Origin: Chamaelirium japonicum
Taxonomy: Eukaryota > Streptophyta > Magnoliopsida > Liliales > Melanthiaceae
Length of the DNA: 64,000 nucleotides
Assembly (NCBI GenBank): GCA_947650365.1
Contig: OX393557.1
Coordinates: 33,111,099 to 33,175,098 of the forward strand
Direction of reading: 5' to 3'
The notes below the pieces were generated by a model. The model did no database searches and was not told the DNA's origin. It saw nothing but the letters and a program-made list of their open reading frames with translations. This document shows positions 45,510 through 56,083 of the stretch, piece by piece. A program made the position numbers and the translations under genes. The number at the start of each line of letters is the position of its first letter. The first letter of the stretch is position 1.

Positions 45510-45563
45510 TGGGGGATTCTTTTACCATGCAAGTTTCTTGCCAATAATCGATCGATTTAGACT

Positions 45564-45626
<63 letters not shown>

Positions 45627-46139
45627 CACATGAATTTGTTGTCGAAGTTCGACCGTAACCTACGTCTTCGTGCGGTAAATTGCAACCTTGAACCTACTAT
45701 TTTTTGAATGAGTAGAGCTACCCCTCAACAGACCGAGGGGGGCTTGTACAGAGAAGTGGAAGATAAGTAGAAGGTTGGGGAATGAGACGTGGTCTCACAT
45801 CCAACTAGCTTGGACACAGAGCTCTACTACTCCACGCAAGGCTGTAGGTGTTCGAACTGGCCAAAAGTCCTTTTGTTGTTGTCATCTTGTGTATTTATAG
45901 TTGCTGGTCTTCCATAACCACTTTTGTTGACATGGTAAGCTACGATTGGTCCAAGTGGCGTCCTGTGGTTGGTTCATATGTGGGCTTTTGAATGGGCCGC
46001 AAGTTATCCTCGTGGCCCTCTGAAGATGTGGGTCTCTGTTAGCATGTTGTCGACCACGGGCTGTCCTTGTGGTTTTCTGTTGGCCTGCTTATTGTGGGCT
46101 TATAGGCTGGATAGATGCCCTAGGCATTTTTTGTACCCA
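45510..46139. mobile_element. 630-bp insertion inside TRIM family 2
   Basis: Bounded by CAGAGATTG (45501-45509) and CAGAGATCG (46140-46148), 8 of 9 bases, which would suit a 9-bp TSD of a Mutator-like element. Terminal identity is poor (TGGG...CCCA), so the class is not certain. It contains a GA array and no recognisable coding. Confidence 0.5.
45565..45621. repeat. (GA)n microsatellite
   Basis: About 28 AG units. Confidence 0.97.
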
Positions 46140-46428
46140 CAGAGATCGTTGTCTTCATATACTGATGTGCTCTTCTCCCTCCTAGAGTTTCTCCTTTTGG
46201 AGCACTCAGGTGTTGTCACATGGTATTAGAGCCAGGCCCGCTTTGAGAGCATCTCCCAAGTGGGCCCCGTCTCACCCGCTAACACTTTCTTTATGTGCGG
46301 GTGGGGGTGTTGAGCGGTTAGTCCCACATCGGTAATGGGAGCGGAGATCGTTGTCTTCATATACCCGATGTGCTCTCCTCCCTCCTAGAGGTCGGCCTTT
46401 TGGAGCACTCGGGTGTTGTTACAGTTGG

Positions 46429-46832
46429 TTTAAGAAAATCTTAGAGGTTTTTAAAGTGCGTAGTCATTGTAGAGTAGGCTTCCTTACTTGCCAACTGCAT
46501 AGGTTTCTTGCAAATCCCTCTTTTCACCAAAGGTGGTCTTATTCCTCCAATAATCGTTTCAGGCCGAGTTCCTCTATTGTGCATTCAACAGTCGGATACC
46601 CAATGCATTTACAACCCAATAGTCCATGCGCTCGACCTCCGATGACTGAATGCATAGTAGAGGCATCTGTCCTGAAACGACTGAGTTTAGGAGGTAGGGG
46701 AGGAGGAGGAAGAAGAGGATGAAGGCGGAGGTGACAATGGTCAGCAGGGTGGTACTAGCATTGGTGGTGGACCAGCGGTGGGAGATGGGAGGCTACCGAC
46801 ACGGATCTGGCAATGGTGGTCGCGGGCGATGG
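46429..46832. other. Stretch without recognised features
   Basis: Contains an inverted pair: GTTTCAGGCCGAG (about 46557) against CTGAAACGACTGAG (about 46672) with CGGATACCCAATGCATTTAC near the centre. No gene is recognised. Confidence 0.35.
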
Positions 46833-46840
46833 CTTGCACA

Positions 46841-47095
46841 TAGGGATGGCAGCGGTACGATTTAAAATCGAAAACCACAGTAAACCGCACCGCGTGGTGC
46901 GGTGCGGTTCGGTTTTGACCAAAACCGCACTGTTTAGATCTTTATAATGATAAATTGCGGTGCACTGCATTGTGCGGTTTTGGTTTTACATAATGATAAA
47001 CCGTCGCGGTGCGGTTTCGGCGTGGTGGTTCAGTGTTGTGGTGCGGTTTCGGTTTTGTCCAAAATCGCATCGAAACCGCACCGTTACCATCCCTA
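46841..47095. mobile_element. hAT-type MITE, GTGCGGT family, copy 3, perfect TSD
   Basis: 255 bp with ends TAGGGATGGCAGCGGT and ACCGTTACCATCCCTA. CTTGCACA flanks both sides exactly (46833-46840, 47096-47103). The interior repeats GTGCGGTTTTGG and AACCGCACC. Confidence 0.93.
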
Positions 47096-47324
47096 CTTGC
47101 ACATGCATATGAGAGGAAGGGAGACGAGAAGGGTGTGGGGTGCCTTTCGAAAGTGGGGTGCTATCAGTAAACGCAAGCTACGATTCAAAACTGTGGTGCC
47201 GTGTCCCAGTCTGAAACAGGCTCGCGAATTAATTGAATTACTACGGTACCCCCAACACCTGAAACCCTTTGTTTAATGGAGAGAGACAGTGAGTCGGGTG
47301 ATTGAGCTCAGCAGAGACGCAGGC

Positions 47325-47411
47325 AATGGCTATCATCGGAGATCCGAAGGTCTTATGCTCGCTCGCCTCCCATCGGAAGCATCCCTTGCAGCCCACACTC
47401 TCTTCTTCAAA
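47325..47411 (+). CDS. Possible first exon of an unrecognised gene
   Basis: ATG at 47325 follows a purine-rich GAGAGAGACAG leader and opens a 29-codon frame beginning MAIIGDPKVLCSL, rich in Ser, Lys and His and poor in acidic residues. A GT at 47412 (AAAG/GTCTGC) could be a donor; the sequence after it is T-rich like an intron and contains telobox words. I cannot find a second exon before the transposons begin at 48198. The frame resembles no family I know. It may be chance. Confidence 0.2.
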
Positions 47412-47579
47412 GGTCTGCTTCCCCTAATTTTTTACAATTTCCTTTATAAAAAAAATCCAATTTTTTTTTATCCATTTGATCCAACAATAAAGTTTTTCCG
47501 GCGGCCGATTGCTGCGCGGTAGCCCAATACCCATCTGGGTTTTTCTTCGATCCCGTATCTTCATTCGGAGATCAGTGCT

Positions 47580-47680
47580 TGAGTTGGTGGGCATTTGAGC
47601 TTTAGGATTAAGTTTTAGGGTATGCTTTAGGGTTAGGGTTTAGGGTTTATGTTTAAGGTAAGGGTTTAGGTTCAATCCTG
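47580..47680. repeat. Telomere-like TTTAGGG words
   Basis: TTTAGGGTTAGGGTTTAGGG and near copies occur within about 90 bases. Such teloboxes are common in promoters and introns of plant translation genes; here they are too few and degenerate for a telomeric array. Confidence 0.5.
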
Positions 47681-48189
47681 AATTGAATGAAGGGAAAGAG
47701 ACTATAAATTGAATGGAGGGACTTTGAATTTAGGTCTATTGGTAAAAAAAAGGGTATTCATGAGAAGACTTGGATGAAAGTAGTGGGATGGGAATTGAAG
47801 GCACTCATAGTCCTAGTTTTAGAAGGTTTGACTTTCGATAAAAAACCAATGGTAAAGTAAGATGAGTTTATCCAACCAAAATAATGCTTTTTACTTATCG
47901 TTAGGCAAACCAAAACAAATAATAGAGATGCATAAAAGGTGTAGAAGCATAATTGGATTTTTTTATAGATTTAAAATATGAAAGGTACAAACTCGATAGC
48001 CTTTATCATTGACCATATCGTAGTAAACTGGTAATAATACTTACCAGGGGTAATTACATCAATCCTTGATTTTATGGTTTTTAAATTTTTCTATGCTTCA
48101 CGAATTTGAGCCGGTGTCACCTCCAACAGAAAACAAAAGACCAAACAAAAAAAAAGGTATCCAATCGATGCTGAGTTGAACTAGCCGTA
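47681..48189. other. Stretch without recognised features
   Basis: A/T-rich, no coding or clear repeat seen. Confidence 0.35.
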
Positions 48190-48197
48190 CCTGTCGA

Positions 48198-48949
48198 CAC
48201 TGTTCTAAAAGGCGGTCCGAGCGGCCGACTAGGCGGCCGCCTAGGCGTTTTAGGGGGTTGGCCGCTCCGCTTCAGCAAAAAGCGGCACTGCAGGCGGGTT
48301 GAACAAAGGCGGGCGCCTAGGCGGGATCCGACCCACCTAGGCGGGTAAAAGGCGGGCGCCTAGGCGGTCTCACTGTATGCAATTGCTTGAGGAAATTTTT
48401 TTTTTCTGTAATGAATTTTCTATTTCTTCACCATATGCAATTGCTTGAGAAATTTTTCTTTTCAATGTTTTGTGATGAAATGTTTAAGAAGCTCTTACGA
48501 TTTTTTACTATATTGGTTCTTGTATGGTATGAGTTTGGATAGAATTTGGATAACAATATATAATTGGTTGGAATTTGGGTACATCACAATAAAGTTGGAG
48601 TACAACTGTATTATCTGGTATACTCAAGTTAGAGGGACAATCAGGTATAGGTATTGAGGTAACCATACCGAAATACCCCTACCCACCCAATCCCCTCCTC
48701 CCTTTTCATAAAACTTTTATATTCAGATCGGTAGTTTTGATGTTTGCATATGTAAAACTTTCTAATATTGTTTTTTTATATAGAATTATGAATTTATATA
48801 TATACATACATATAGAATATATATAATATATTTTATATAGGTGGGCGCCCGCCTTTATCTCCGGGCGCCCGCCTAGTCGTCCGCCTTCCGCCTTCCGCCT
48901 TGAAACCACTTGACCGCCCGTCTTCCGCCTTCCGTTTTTTAAAACATTG
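48198..48949. mobile_element. hAT-type element with perfect 8-bp TSD, GGCGCCTAGGCGG word
   Basis: 752 bp with ends CACTGTTCTAAAA and TTTTAAAACATTG. CCTGTCGA flanks both sides exactly (48190-48197, 48950-48957). The left 170 bases repeat GCGCCTAGGCGG and the right 120 bases CCGCCTTCCG and GGGCGCCCGCC; the middle is A/T-rich. Confidence 0.92.
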
Positions 48950-49012
48950 CCTGTCGATACTTGTCTGAACGGCTGAGACGCACAGATATATCCAGGTATT
49001 GACCGTTACGGG

Positions 49013-49501
49013 TAGGGGTGGCAATGGGTCGGGTCGTGTCGTGTTCGTGTCGTGTCTAGTCGGGTTCGTGTCCAAAAACCCCAGACCCGAACCCGACCCG
49101 TTTAACTAATCGTGTCTAGATCCTAAACCCGTACCCGACCCGCCAATAAACGGGTAGACCCGATAAGACCCGTTTATCACCCGGACTATTCAGTTGACCC
49201 GATCCGACCCAATCCGACTCGACCCGACCTGACCCGAAAGACCCGCTGGTATTATATATTATAGTATCGGATTGCGGGTAGACCCGACCCGACCCGACTC
49301 GACACGACCCGTTGAATACTAAACGGGTCTTCCCGGGTCTACCGTGTCCAGACCCTAAACCCGGACCCGACCTGTTTATTAAACGGGTCTATCGTGTCGA
49401 CCCGTTTACGACCCGAACCCTTTTAGCCCTGACCCAGACCCGCTAACTTCGTGTCGGGTCGTGTTGGGTCTGCCTTGTCGGGTCCGAAATTGCCAGCCCT
49501 A
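49013..49501. mobile_element. hAT-type element with perfect 8-bp TSD, GACCCG word
   Basis: 489 bp with ends TAGGGGTGGCAATGGG and AAATTGCCAGCCCTA. GTTACGGG flanks both sides exactly (49005-49012, 49502-49509). Almost the entire interior is made of GACCCG, CGGGTC and GTGTCG words. Confidence 0.94.
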
Positions 49502-49869
49502 GTTACGGGTTGAGTTTCGGTCTCGGTGCTGGTTTAGTACTGACTCAGGCAAAATCGGTATGTATCGGCCGGTACGACCAGTGTTTGAAACCATTCCTTT
49601 AAATTTTTGCATTAAACGCAAGCTTGAATTATAATTTCTATGTTCTTTTCCATTGCAGCTAGTTAATCTTGGTTGCTAAAAATTAATAATAATTTAGAAT
49701 AAAATTCTAGATCGTCATGAATCTTGGGTCTTTATATAATAATATAAGTCTCACTTCCTACAATTTTGGCAGGTTATTTTCTTTGCATTGATTCGTCCAT
49801 CAATTGTTACATGTTTATTTCTCTAAGTTGATCTGCAATTGAAATTGCATGCCGCATTCTATGTATAAT

Positions 49870-50180
49870 TGTAACTAAATTTTAAATCCTTCTCCAAAGA
49901 TGTGCTCCACAATTGAGTTCACTTTTGGCTCCTTCTCTAGTATAGCTTAAGACTACGTCATTTATGAGTAACATACACCAGAATATTGTCGCTTGGTATG
50001 GTGATAACAAATATAAACCATTATTGGGTGAGGGGATCCCTGTGGAACCCATAATCGTTGGAAATTTATCGCTCACCTTCATACACTTCTAAAGTAGTTA
50101 TATGTAAAGATGGAAGACTACCTTCTTTACCTTTTGCAGTACTCTATCATATGCTTTCTCCAAATTGAAAAGTTTATTTG
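49870..50180 (-). pseudogene. LINE reverse transcriptase relic
   Basis: On the minus strand, broken frames read NLEKAYDRVLQ (about 50172-50136), then KVSDKFPTIMGSTGIPSP, then WCMLLINDVVLSYTREGAKS. These correspond to the conserved D.EKAYDRV, the GLHQGS..SP region and the FADD catalytic block of plant non-LTR retrotransposons. The FADD motif has become LIND, and stops separate the parts. Only about 300 bases remain. Confidence 0.65.
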
Positions 50181-50790
50181 CATATCCCTCCTTTTCTCCT
50201 TAAATCTTTCTAACCATTGCATAATCAAGATAACTTCAATGGTTGTCTGCCAGGCATCAAAATAATTTTCTTTGTTGAATGCTTCTTATTTGCCTTAAAC
50301 CCAAAGCTAGAGTTGATTGGTAAGCACCCATTTAGATTAGACAATTATCTTTCTATCTTCTTAAAAACAGTATATCATGAACTTCTATTTGGCTTCCCAA
50401 CACATAATGGCAACCAGAGTTATTCCTGCCCCACCTCCCATCATACATCTTGTGATTAGCACAGTACATTCTTTCTGCCTCGACCACCCTAGTTAGTAAT
50501 TCCCACCAACCAGGATCTAAGAAAAATGAACCTTTGGATCAAACCAATGAAAGATGCCTAAACAAACTCCAGATAGGGGAAGTTCACTTGCAAGGAGTTT
50601 TTTTCATTCACATAGTGAACTGTAAAGCCCTTCAATAGTGAACTTGAAGGCACTAATTTGGCTTGTTCTACCAATAAATGTGGACTTATTTTAGTATGCT
50701 AGATGTCATACTTGTTAGGCAGTCAGAATACATTATTGATGGTGCTCATGTGGTTTCAGTGACCAACTTGTGCTATTAAAGTGGCTAAAC
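50181..50790. other. Stretch without recognised features
   Basis: May be further degraded LINE sequence on the minus strand; no motif is clear. Confidence 0.3.
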
Positions 50791-51202
50791 CATAGTTACC
50801 AAGTCGGAAAACGGGAAAAAAACGGCAAGGGAAAATATCGGAAAGATACGATGAAAACGGAAAAAACGGAAAAAAAACGTGAAAATATCGGAAAAAACAA
50901 AAAAAATCTTAAAAAGTATACCAAGTATGTATATATATGTCATTTTCCAACATTAACTAATCAAAAGTTCAAAACATATAGCATATGTGTTTATTAAGCA
51001 CAAACAAAATAAAACCCAAACCCAATTTAAACCTGGACCAAATCCAACGTGTTTTATACGTGTTTTTTTTTCGTTTTAAACACGTATAAAACGCGTACGG
51101 ACTTTTTTTTTCAAAAAAACGAGTTTTTTTTTTTTTTCTGTTTGCTACTACTTCGGATCGATACGCGTTTTTTTCAAAAAAACTCCCGATTTGGTAACTA
51201 TG
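50791..51202. mobile_element. TIR element with ACGGGAAAA-type words
   Basis: 412 bp with ends CATAGTTACCAAGTCGG and CCCGATTTGGTAACTATG. Flanks GCTAAAC and GCTAAAG agree in 6 of 7 bases, so the TSD is close to, but not clearly, 8 bp. A-rich words (GAAAAAACGG, AATATCGG) fill the left side and TTTTTTCG, CACGTATAAAACG the right. Confidence 0.75.
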
Positions 51203-51463
51203 GCTAAAGCAAGTAGCTAGAAAAAACTACAAAGGCATGAGCATGACACTTGACAAGATTTGACAGAACAATCGAGGCGAAGAATTTTGTACTGGTGACT
51301 ATCCTTCCTACCTCTTTTGCAAGGTTATAGACTCGCATGTTTCAAAAGTAATGCCGTCCTTTCGAGAAACTAAAGCTCATATATTTACTAACTATAATTA
51401 TGATCTTCCAAGGTATATCTTTTCTACAAAGCCTGCTCAATAATGTGTCCAGAGTGTCTGATG

Positions 51464-52423
51464 CATGGATTGAGATTTTGACAGAAATCACTAAATTTTA
51501 GTCCGAAATTTTGGTTTCGGCCGCTACCGAAATGAAACATTTGTGTGAAACCCCGAAAGTCTATACTTCGAGCGACTTCAGTGCATTTTGCAGGATTTCG
51601 ATGAATTTTGTTACATTTTGATGAAATTTTGACCGAAACAAGTGGGTCCAGGCTGAGGTCGAGCATTTTGGCTTAATTTCGACAAAATTTTGATGAAATT
51701 GAGGGACTCCAATTGATATTAAAATAGCCATGCACACTTTATTAAGGAGTGGGAAATATGCAGGAATTCAGGTTTGGACCCTCAAGTCACCGAAGAAGAA
51801 GGGACGAATCCAGACTCCATCCACCAGAGGTCGTGCATAATTAGATGAAGATATTGAGTACTCGCTAGATATTGAGGCAACAAAGGAGAGGGCTCAATAT
51901 CGACATACAATCTTAGATCCAAGACAAACCCAACGGGAGCGAGCTGAGAGAGGCTGGATGCCGAGTGGTAGCGACATTGAACCTGGTTCATCAGCCGTTG
52001 GTTACAGTGGTGCGTCCGGGGCTAATGATGATGAGTTCAGTTGGACAAGCGAAGAAGAGTTGACTTGGACGAGTGAAGACGAGTGATTGTCTTCTCCGTG
52101 ATGTAAACAATGTAAATTTATATAAATATATGGTGATTTTCAAGTTTTTTTTCTTTCAGTTTACTGGTATTCCACCTTGGTTATGTTGGTCCATGCAAGC
52201 TTACTATGTGTTTGGTGTGTGTTTTCGTCAAACAATTCAAGTAAATATATATGCATAACAATAAAAGATTTAAATTTAATTTTTTTTAAAGATTCACAAG
52301 TCTTGTCATTTTTTTACCATTATTTTTTTTTTCAAAATTTCGACTGAAATTTTGAAATTTTGGTTGGAATTTCATTTTTGGCCAAGACCGAAACTAGACA
52401 CAAAATCAAAATCTCAAACCTTG
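51464..52423 (+). mobile_element. hAT-type element with perfect TSD and a transposase tail
   Basis: 960 bp. Left end CATGGATTGAGATTTTGA is matched by the complement of the right end (TCAAAATCTCAAACCTTG). GTCTGATG flanks both sides exactly (51456-51463, 52424-52431). Subterminal zones repeat CGAAATTTTG and TTTCGGC words. The middle holds a C-terminal open frame (51842-52086). This is a deletion derivative of a coding element. Confidence 0.93.
51842..52086 (+). pseudogene. C-terminal fragment of a probable hAT transposase
   Basis: An open frame of about 80 codons after an in-frame stop, with no start codon of its own at the left end. It reads LDEDIEYSLDIEATKERAQY, then PRQTQRERAERGWMPSGSD, and finishes in an acidic, Trp-containing tail (two SWTSEEE/TWTSEDE repeats) before TGA. 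I do not recognise a catalytic motif. Its place in the centre of an element with hAT-type ends and an 8-bp TSD is the main reason to call it transposase. It is upstream-truncated and cannot be functional. Confidence 0.45.
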
Positions 52424-52431
52424 GTCTGATG

Positions 52432-53824
52432 GGGGCCAATCTCAATCGGCATCACCAGCAACCGGCCTAAAAGGCTCGATTATCTTTTATTAGTTATTTC
52501 CAAATTATTTAACTAATTTTCGGAATATTAATTTAGGGAAATTATAAGACTTGTTGCGCAAGTCATCTTTTGTATTTTTTATTCCCGCATCGTTTGTGGA
52601 GGGCTATGGATGGAAACTGATCCGTTATATAAGCACTTGGCCTTTTTTCTTTTTGAGATATAAATGATTGATTAATTGAAAAAAATGAATTTGCTTGCGA
52701 GTATCTTTGATTCTGGATTGGATTGAGCAGAGATGGATTCCTCGAATCCAGTGGACTCCGGATCTTCCTCTCTTTTTCTCTCTCAAACCCTAAAAGTCTT
52801 GTGATTGTTTGTTCGACGAAGCCAACGACTGCCCCGTCTCTATGCGTTTCCATGGTGAAGCAAAGCAAGGAAGCAAAAAAAGAAGAAAGTGAGGGACCTG
52901 TTCTCTCTTTCTTTCTCCCTATCTCTTCCCTCCCGTTTGAAGAAGCCACATGCTTGCCCCCTTCGCTGTCATGTTCCTATACGTATGAAAAAGGTCGTTA
53001 CCCCTCCCCTCTGTTTTCTGCGATCAAATAGCAGCACAAGAGTTAATTCCCGTGCTTGCTTCTTCATTAGGGTTAGTGTAGTCAAGGCATTAAAGCGGAC
53101 TCAAGACACTCAACCTTATTGGCGCTTGAGGCGAGAAGTGAGGCAAGCGCTTGATTGAAATAAGACGTGCAAAAAAATTATAAAATTATAAAATATATAT
53201 AGGTAAATTATAAAATAACTAGTTAAAACAAGCTCACATAATCATATAGCATATGCCATCAAACATCAATAAAACTCATCAACATCAAGTTCTATAATCT
53301 ATATCATCCTCATCTTGGGATCTAGGCTTGGATGTCTGCAATTAAGATGAAAAAATTGTGATTTGAAGATGTGAAGTAAACATATAAAGAATTATGACAC
53401 CCTACAATTGAATCAAAAACTGAATTAAAAATTTGAGAGAAGAGAAAGTTTTGAAGGCAGTCCGCGGCCCCAACGTTGAAACCCTAACCCGATCGGGCCG
53501 ATCTCTCAGTCACATGGAAGTAGAACTGTGGAAGTTTCGAGTCCACGGACTACGGGATCTTGAGGTTATAACCTCATATAGTCAGATAGGTTAAAGCCAA
53601 ACTGAATCATAACCATTCGATACACACTTACACCCAACCCGACTGGTGAATCACACTCAACCCCAAATAGCATGCAAAAGAATGGGTGTGATTTAGTTTT
53701 GGCTTCAATCTAGACCCTCGATTAAATGAGGTAGGCGCCTCCTCGCCTCGCGCTTGGAGCACCTCATGCTGCAGGTAACTTGCTCCGACTTATATACCTG
53801 CTCCCGCCTTGAGTCAGGCGAGGC
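52432..53824. other. Stretch with aggregate GGCG-type repeats at its end
   Basis: 52432-53070 shows nothing identifiable. From about 53078 (CAAGGCATTAAAGCGGACTC) and again 53725-53820 there are GAGGCG, GCGCTTG and GCCTCGCC words like those of hAT-type elements; an outer element of that kind may run from 53078 to about 54148 and be cut by retrotransposon B. Its ends are not both visible. Confidence 0.35.
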
Positions 53825-54100
53825 CAGGGTTTGAATCTCGGCCAATACCGGTACGTGCCGGTTTTGCCCGGTTCGAGACCGGTACGGCACCCAATCCCTT
53901 ATCCCGATACCTGGTCCGTACCGGCCGGTATCGGTACGTACTGGTTCGAATCAACTGGTTCAGGCCTGTACTGACCGATACGGACCGGTACCGACATGTT
54001 AATTTTTATTTTTTTTTTATTTTTTCCTCAACCAATATTGGTCGATATCGGTCGGTACATACCGATTCGGGGCCGACCGATACTGCGATTTTGAACCTTG
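53825..54100. mobile_element. hAT-type element, CGGTAC word
   Basis: 276 bp with ends CAGGGTTTGAATCTCG and CGATTTTGAACCTTG. Octamers GGCGAGGC (53817-53824) and GGCGAGGT (54101-54108) match at 7 of 8. The interior is reiterated CCGGTAC, ACCGGTA and GTACCGG. It is inserted in older GGCG-rich repeat sequence. Confidence 0.85.
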
Positions 54101-54585
54101 GGCGAGGTGCCCTAGCCTCGCCTCGCGTCTCAGGTGGGCGCCTCGGTTCTGTTGGAAATATAATCGTTCTAAACTAGCAAATTTAGGATTTAATCAAATT
54201 ATTAATATTAAAAATTGATTAGCAAATGTTATTTTCGCAAACAAGGACAAGTCACAAATTTCTTTTAGAAATTGTTTGCCAAGGCAGAGCGGGTTCTATG
54301 GAACCGTCATTCACCTTGCCGAACTTTTCTAAAAGGGAGAAATAATCTATCTAAAATATATCTAATTATTTAGATTTCTCTATTAGATGCAAGCCAATTA
54401 TTTTAGATCTAATATTAGGACAAAAGAAGAGTTAGAAACTCTGGCCTGTGGTCGAAGCGTGCTAGACACTGTCCCAAGAATCTTATTGCCCCCCTCGTGC
54501 GGGTCTCGTGGCAATGGTTCTCGGAGATACGGCGACCCCGGTCAGGCGACCTCCTTCTCGTCGGCACGACTCCAAGAAGGCTTTG

Positions 54586-55067
54586 TGATGTGATCCGACT
54601 TGGGCCCAAGCCCGTTGGCCCACCCGAAGGCCCATCCTAACCTGCCATGGATGGATAAGGCAGGATATCTATTATGATATCTTTTAATATCTTTTTTTAT
54701 TTGAGATTTTTATTTTAGGCAAGTTGTTAGGATACTTATTGGCTTTTAAATTTGCTGCCATTTTTATCTTTTCTTTTAGCCTATTTAAAGGCCCCCATTG
54801 TAACCATTGAAAGGCAGATTATTATGAATGAAAATTGATGGCGGATGCCTTCGTTGGCTCATGGATTTGAGTCCCCACCTTGTATCCTGATGGATTTCAG
54901 GCCCCCTCTCGTCTAAGCTTCTAGTCTTTTCTTCTCTGTCACAGTTCTTACCCCCTCCGCCACTTCCTCTCGGTGATTCCGTATCACTAGTTATCTTTTA
55001 CAAAGAAAATACCAAAAATATTACATCGCCTTCATCAACCGCCCTTCGACGACGCGCGCCTGCATCA
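54586..55067 (+). repeat. Element C, 5' LTR
   Basis: 482 bp. TATTTAAAG near 54783 may be its TATA box. Confidence 0.92.
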
Positions 55068-55070
55068 AGT

Positions 55071-55082
55071 TGGTATCAGAGC
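55071..55082 (+). other. Primer-binding site of element C
   Basis: TGGTATCAGAGC, complementary to the 3' end of initiator methionine tRNA. Confidence 0.9.
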
Positions 55083-56083
55083 TTCGGCTTCGTGGTGTTT
55101 CCGTACCACGAACGATCTTCGCTTCGATCGCCATCGTCCATCGTCATCACCATCGTCACTGTTCCATCGTCACCATCCTCGCCGAGTCGTCATCTTCTTC
55201 TGGTACGTCGCCCTACAATCCCAACAAAAAAAAAAAGGAGAGATCAGATCTTGAGAAAAAAAAAAGAGAAGAGAAAGAGCATACCTCCTTCATCCGCTAC
55301 CCACCTCCTTTGCTCGCTCGTGCAACCACGGCAAGCCACCCGCAAACCCTCTCCTTTGCCGCTGCACCCTTCCTCTCGCTCCACCTGCTAAACCGCCACC
55401 TCTTTCCGTGCTCCCGCGCACCCCGCAGCCATCAAAAAAAAAAAAGAAAACATCAGATCTGTGATTGCAGCAGGAAAAAGACAAAAAAAAAAAGGAAAGA
55501 AAGAGAAGAAAAGGGAAGAAAAAGAAAAAGGAAAGAAAGAGAAAAAAGGAAAAAAAAGAAGGAAAGAAGAGAGAAAGGAAAGAGGAAACATACCTTTGCC
55601 GGCCCCTTTGCTCCCAGCTGCAGCCACCTCTTTTGCTCCCAGCTGCAGCCACCTCTTTGCTGCTTGCTGCCATTGCTGCCGCCCCTTAGGCCTTTTCCCC
55701 TTCCATATTTGCAAACAAGTGCCCCCCAAATAAAACCTAAACCGAAACCCCCTCTTTGCCCCTTTCTATTTTCCCAATTCACCCCCCACTACAGCCCTTA
55801 GATCCTCATCCTACAGTCCTCAAATCCTCACCCTTTCTAGTTACTATTTTGCACTTAAGTGCTGAACCCGAGTTGAATTCGGATCCGACCCGAATAGGCA
55901 AAACAAACCCGCCAACTTCAATTGGGCATATCTCTCTCAATTCTAGTTCGTTTTTGGCGTGCGACCTATCAAATCGAAGGGTTTTTCGAGCCCTACGCAT
56001 CCATACCATCAGCAGCAATTTTCAGTAAACCAGTAATTACAGATTTCCAGATTTACCCCTGGACCACACTTCCACCATTGTGC
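55083..56083. other. Leader of element C
   Basis: Low-complexity: CATC/CGTC-rich first, then long A-rich purine runs (about 55225-55285 and 55436-55590) and CTGCAGCCACCTCTTT-type duplications near 55615-55660. The purine runs give spurious Lys/Glu-rich frames. Confidence 0.6.

Larger units (their letters stand above)
45468..46423 (+). mobile_element. TRIM element, family 2, with an insertion in its 5' LTR
   Basis: The 3' LTR is 46308-46423 (116 bp, TGTTGAGCGG...GTTGTTACA). The 5' LTR starts at 45468 (TGTTAGCGG) and ends at 46220, followed by the primer site TGGTATTAGAGCC. It is interrupted by 630 bp (45510-46139). The polypurine tract GCGGGTGGGGG precedes the 3' LTR. GTTGG flanks the whole element exactly (45463-45467, 46424-46428). 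The interior is about 87 bp and non-coding. Confidence 0.82.

Noticed and set aside
52723..53031. 102-residue frame near 52.7 kb with an apparently good leader
   Set aside because: Overlapping frames on both strands are of equal length and none shows a known motif; no splice-consistent extension was found.
55070..55801. 243-residue Lys/Glu-rich frame
   Set aside because: It is the purine-rich leader of element C read through; low complexity and no family resemblance.
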